A DNA stretch of 64,000 nucleotides, from NCBI RefSeq assembly GCF_900239495.1, contig NZ_OENE01000048.1:36873-100872 (forward strand), read 5' to 3'. This DNA comes from Tenacibaculum finnmarkense genomovar ulcerans. GTDB lineage: Bacteria > Bacteroidota > Bacteroidia > Flavobacteriales > Flavobacteriaceae. Made by a program: the position numbers and the translations under genes. This document shows, in pieces, positions 60,395 to 64,000 of the stretch. The number at the start of each line of letters is the position of its first letter. Within the stretch, counting starts at the first letter, position 1. The notes beneath the pieces are model-generated. The model ran no database searches and was not told where the DNA came from. It worked only from the letters and a program-made list of their open reading frames with translations.

Positions 60395-61342
60395 TTAAAA
60401 AATAATCATTTTTTGGGTACATCGTGCTAAACTTGGGCGTCTATCGTAATCAAAACCAAGGGTTATCATATGTGTTCCGTAATTAAAATTTTGTGTTTTA
60501 TTTAAATCGATACTAAAACCGTACGACATATATAAATTATTCTTTTTTAAACCTACTAAAGGTGCAATAGCATGAGGCTTAAATAGTTGATCATTTAATG
60601 AGGTGTAACTTGCCCCTACCCAAACATAACCATCATAAATACCTTTTCGAACCTTTACGTTCAAATCTGTTCTTGATCTTTTGTCAGATTCATAGTATTC
60701 TATAAATATAGAGGGTTCTATTTCTATCTTATTACTAATTCTGGCTAAAACATAGGAAGTATAAAGTGTATAACGCCCTAAAGATTCAGGTTCACTTGTT
60801 AATAGATTCTCTATTTTTTTATCTAAAATATTATTTGCGTTTACACTGATACTAAAACGTTCGTAACGGTACAACAGCCCTACATCAAAATTAGAATTTG
60901 TTTCTGATTTGTTAGGTACTATTTGCCCTGAATTATTTTGAGAGGTGTCAATACCAAATTGCACAAAATTATAGGTTAATCCGAAGGATAAAAAACTATC
61001 GTGAAATTGGCTTAGCGTTAAATGACTTGCCAACGATAATTTAATTCCTTTTTGACTTGTAAACCCATTTTTATCATTAAAAATAGTTATACCGCCACCA
61101 AAACGCTCTGCCAAACGAGTGTCTATAATTAACGATTGTGTGTCAGGAGATCCTTTAACCCCAAGCCACTGACTTACCCCATTTAATCGAACCTTAAATT
61201 CCGATCCAATACCGGCATAACTTGGCGATATTAAAAATGGATTATCTGCCATGTGGCTTACATATTGTGGTAAATTAATTTCCTGAGCCACTAACTTTAC
61301 ACTACAAATTAGAATACTTATTGTTATGAATATTTTTCTCAT
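60395..61342 (-). CDS. PorP/SprF-family type IX secretion outer-membrane protein
   Basis: A 315-residue exported beta-barrel protein: signal peptide MRKIFITISILICSVKLVAQ, then NLPQYVSHMADNPFLISPSYAGIG, the PorP/SprF opening, and repeating amphipathic strands up to the terminal IIF. In Flavobacterium, SprF is needed to export the adhesin SprB, and each T9SS type B substrate is often paired with its own PorP/SprF partner that shuttles it at the surface. The adhesin gene ends 3 bases upstream, so this pair is one operon. Confidence 0.94.
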   Translation of the reverse strand: MRKIFITISILICSVKLVAQEINLPQYVSHMADNPFLISPSYAGIGSEFKVRLNGVSQWLGVKGSPDTQSLIIDTRLAERFGGGITIFNDKNGFTSQKGIKLSLASHLTLSQFHDSFLSFGLTYNFVQFGIDTSQNNSGQIVPNKSETNSNFDVGLLYRYERFSISVNANNILDKKIENLLTSEPESLGRYTLYTSYVLARISNKIEIEPSIFIEYYESDKRSRTDLNVKVRKGIYDGYVWVGASYTSLNDQLFKPHAIAPLVGLKKNNLYMSYGFSIDLNKTQNFNYGTHMITLGFDYDRRPSLARCTQKMIIF

Positions 61343-61345
61343 TTT

Positions 61346-64000
61346 TTATCTGTATAAAGTAAAGTGACCCATTAATTTTTTCTCTTCTCCTGATAATTCA
61401 TTGTAATAAATGGTGTACCAATAATCTCCTGCTGGTAATGGTTTCCCTTGGTAAGTTCCGTCCCATCCTTGGGTTAATCCTTGGTAGTTTTGAATTTTAC
61501 GAGCGTATCGGTCATAGATATACACTTTTATATTGTGATAATTTTCTACTTCTAAAGGATACCAGAAATCGTTAATTCCATCACCATCTGGTGTAAATAA
61601 GTTCAATACACTTATACTTACATATCTTCCTGTTACAAGTAACATTACCTCACAACCTCTAGCATCGGTTACTTTAATTTCATATTCTTTGGTTTGTAAA
61701 ATGGTAAACTCATTGTCTTGTCCATAATCTACGCCGTCAAGAGTGAAATTATATGGCGGTAAACCGAAATTAACATTGGCGATTAATTTATTTTTCTGCG
61801 AATCATCAATAGTCATTGCTAATGCCTGAATGTCTTGAATATCAAATTCATCCGTAGAAGTTTCTGTACAACTAGAAGCAGTATGCGTTGCCGTTACTTT
61901 ATAACCATCACCTGGGGCTACATCTATAAATTCACCTGTTGTATTAGTTAAAGGAGTATTTATACCGTTATCTAAAGTAAAAATTACATCATCTTTATAT
62001 TTATCAGCAACAAAGGCTTTGATAAAATTCCCTGAATCACAAGTATAATTAGAAACGGCTTCTACTTCTAAATCAATAGCTTCTGTTGTTTGTGTAGCTA
62101 AGGTTTCTACTGAACAACCTTCGTCTTTTCCTCGAACGCTAATTGAATACTTTTTTCCTGCTTCAATTCCTTCATCTTTACCTAATGTAATTAGATTTGT
62201 ACTTGAATCAAATGGAGCTTCAAATTCATCTTCATTGTTTATACTGATGTAATAAGGCAGTGTTCCTCCTGTAACATTAACTGTTATGGTTGGTGTTGCA
62301 TCATTAATACAAATTTGTTGAGTTATCGTTCCAGGGTTTATCTCTAAAACATTTGGCTCTTTAACAGTTACTTTTATTGGTGCTTTGTCGGGGTCTGGCG
62401 AAATACAACCACGAATAACATCTTTTACCATTATATAATATTCTCCAGCAGGTAAGTTTGTAAACACACCACTTTGAACAAATTTATTTTCAGGATATTC
62501 AGCGCTTGATGGAATGGTGTAAATATTATATTCATACTTTCCTTTTCCATTTTCATCTAAATTACCACCTGTTGCCGATGCTGTAATAACACCTGTACTT
62601 CCACCATTACAGGTTACATGTTTCACTGATTTAATAAAAGGCTTTAATACTTCAGGTTCTTCTATTTTATGTTCACCTGTTACAGCAAAACATTCCTTGC
62701 CAAACCTATTGATACTTTTAACTTTAATTTTATAGGTATTTACTCCTAAGCCTGAAAAAGTATTTGATGTTTGCCAGATTCCTGTAATTGGAAAACCTGC
62801 ATTATTTAGTAATTGATATTCATAATTTCCAAAACCACCTGTTACTGTTGCCGATAACACTCCGTTGCTATCATCTTTACAAGTAATAAAACCTAAATCT
62901 ACATTTAAAGTTGCTTTTAAAGGCACATATTTAGCAATTGTAGCGGTTGTTGTTGTTACACACTGCTCAGTATCTTTTACATAAAATGTATTTAACCCTG
63001 GGTTAAGCCCTGTAAAAGCATAAGTAGTACTTGCTGATGCTGTATAATTAATTCCATCGGTACTAAATTCGTATGGTGCTTTTCCGCCACCTGCTGTAAC
63101 CTCAACGCTTGCTGTTGAATTATTCTCACAAGTAATATCTTTTGTAATATTTACAGATGATATTATTACTTTATTAGGATCTTTAATTTCAACCTCAACA
63201 TTTTTTAAAGCTCCTGTGGTACAACCGTATTTATTATCAATCACTCTTATTTGATAATTTCCTGCTTGTAAGCCTGTAAAAATATTTGAGGTTTGCTCTA
63301 ATTCTAATCCACCTAATTCAGTCGGGTATTTTAAAATATAACTGTAAGCTCTTATTGAAGTGTCTTGCGTTTGCCCGCCACTAATTACGTTTACTTTAAT
63401 ACTTGCATTTTTTTCACCTTCACAAACATTATTTTTAACTTCAGTTTTCACAGTTAATTTTACTCCTTTCTCTAATACAAAATCAAACGTTGCTTCACAG
63501 TTATTAATATCTCTTACCGTTGCAGTATAGATTCCTTCTAGTAATTTCTCAAATTTATTATTTTTACTAAAAGGTTTTACTATACCTGCTGTTGCTTCTT
63601 CTAATTGATATTGGTAATTACCCCAACCGCCATCGGCTTTTAAAATAATAGCTCCTTCACCAGAATTACAACTGATAAACGTTACAATACTATCATCTAA
63701 AGTTAATTCAGGTTGCGTTTTTATCGTAAATTCTTCAGATAAAACATCACATCCAGGAGCATCGGTCATCGTTACTTTTACTTTATAAGTTCCTGCAGTT
63801 AAGCCTGAAATCATATTTTGAACTCCGCCTGTTCCGTTTCCTGTTATTGGAGCTGTTAATGAAGTTCCTGTATTATCTACAACTTCATAAGTATAAGCGC
63901 CTGTGTAATCAGCATCTGCAATAATAGTTTCAATATCTAAAGTTACTGTTGCCGTTGCAATTCCTGTTGCGTCAAAACAAGTTCTTTTATTACCACCAAT
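61346..64000 (-). CDS. T9SS type B adhesin with SprB repeats, 5' end beyond window
   Basis: The frame stays open to the window edge: 884 codons here, with no start in sight (an internal ATG at 63814 is not a real start). The C terminus LNLFTPDGDGINDFWYPLEV to the end is the gliding-motility-associated type B sorting domain (TIGR04131-like), recognised by T9SS. Upstream, repeats of about 85-95 residues share ITCKDDSNGVL, VTCNGGSTGVI and ITCENNSTASV openings and GGxGxYxY strands, the SprB-repeat pattern. The two Cys per repeat probably stabilise beta sandwiches. A long surface adhesin for gliding or attachment is inferred. Confidence 0.93.
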   Translation of the reverse strand: MGGNKRTCFDATGIATATVTLDIETIIADADYTGAYTYEVVDNTGTSLTAPITGNGTGGVQNMISGLTAGTYKVKVTMTDAPGCDVLSEEFTIKTQPELTLDDSIVTFISCNSGEGAIILKADGGWGNYQYQLEEATAGIVKPFSKNNKFEKLLEGIYTATVRDINNCEATFDFVLEKGVKLTVKTEVKNNVCEGEKNASIKVNVISGGQTQDTSIRAYSYILKYPTELGGLELEQTSNIFTGLQAGNYQIRVIDNKYGCTTGALKNVEVEIKDPNKVIISSVNITKDITCENNSTASVEVTAGGGKAPYEFSTDGINYTASASTTYAFTGLNPGLNTFYVKDTEQCVTTTTATIAKYVPLKATLNVDLGFITCKDDSNGVLSATVTGGFGNYEYQLLNNAGFPITGIWQTSNTFSGLGVNTYKIKVKSINRFGKECFAVTGEHKIEEPEVLKPFIKSVKHVTCNGGSTGVITASATGGNLDENGKGKYEYNIYTIPSSAEYPENKFVQSGVFTNLPAGEYYIMVKDVIRGCISPDPDKAPIKVTVKEPNVLEINPGTITQQICINDATPTITVNVTGGTLPYYISINNEDEFEAPFDSSTNLITLGKDEGIEAGKKYSISVRGKDEGCSVETLATQTTEAIDLEVEAVSNYTCDSGNFIKAFVADKYKDDVIFTLDNGINTPLTNTTGEFIDVAPGDGYKVTATHTASSCTETSTDEFDIQDIQALAMTIDDSQKNKLIANVNFGLPPYNFTLDGVDYGQDNEFTILQTKEYEIKVTDARGCEVMLLVTGRYVSISVLNLFTPDGDGINDFWYPLEVENYHNIKVYIYDRYARKIQNYQGLTQGWDGTYQGKPLPAGDYWYTIYYNELSGEEKKLMGHFTLYR

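Noticed and set aside
1-64000. tRNA, rRNA, tmRNA or SRP RNA genes
   Set aside because: No cloverleaf with a GTTCRA-type T-loop or CCA-end, and no rRNA core sequence, was recognised on either strand; a covariance-model scan would settle weak cases.

Overview
The window is a piece of a low-GC Bacteroidota chromosome, almost certainly from a marine member of the Flavobacteriaceae (Tenacibaculum/Polaribacter-like; genus is inference). Evidence: many promoters carry the flavobacterial -7 element TAnnTTTG; there is a PorP/SprF protein next to a SprB-repeat adhesin with a gliding/type IX secretion C-terminal domain, a FecI/FecR/TonB-receptor unit, and many families typical of this group (DUF6702, CarboxypepD_reg-like proteins, FtsX-type permease). 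No rRNA, tRNA, CRISPR array or intact insertion sequence was seen.

Layout. 1-615: tandem twin-hairpin repeats and a dispersed structured element. 616-6153: aquaporin, a small cysteine-rich membrane protein, ECF sigma factor, Nramp-like transporter, lipA and a cystathionine-beta-synthase-like enzyme. 6154-8046: two unknown genes among repeat debris. 8047-10713: FtsX-family permease and a NamZ-like lipoprotein. 10913-19057: accessory island with a methyltransferase, a small GIY-YIG-like protein, a small membrane protein, and a four-gene Wadjet-like (JetABCD) anti-plasmid system whose jetA is split by a frameshift. 19136-22410: a RecG helicase interrupted in frame by a DUF559 endonuclease-like domain, then a degraded SH3-domain gene. 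22482-29251: housekeeping genes (RsmB-like methyltransferase, LysM protein, TRIC channel, DEAD-box helicase, thioesterase, DUF2461, YchF) with repeat-filled gaps. 29426-33735: FecI-type sigma, FecR anti-sigma and a TonB receptor with no normal start codon for its signal peptide. 33998-42028: ffh, folD, pepE, two tandem CarboxypepD_reg-like paralogues, DUF6702 and an M1 peptidase. 42110-46246: SnoaL-like lipoprotein, MoxR ATPase, SurA-like chaperone pair, DUF493. 46358-50888: NadR-like ATPase, recQ, fmt, HU, flavodoxin-fold reductase. 50945-60329: RNA methyltransferase, ZIP transporter, queE, accA, EamA transporter, LptG-like permease, tgt, rluF. 60395-64000: SprF and the 3' part of a large T9SS-exported adhesin that runs off the right edge.

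Functional themes. jetABCD is predicted to recognise plasmids by SMC loop extrusion and cleave them with the Toprim nuclease JetD. The sigma/anti-sigma/receptor trio forms a cell-surface signalling unit. The SurA pair, LptG-like permease, SprF and the adhesin all concern outer-membrane and surface biogenesis. QueE and Tgt belong to the queuosine pathway but sit in separate operons.

The items most worth a second look are the frameshifted Wadjet locus with its leader hairpin, the RecG-DUF559 chimera, the TonB receptor without a start codon, the Tgt without zinc cysteines, the Nramp homologue without canonical metal-site motifs, and the families of dispersed structured repeats placed at gene 3' ends.
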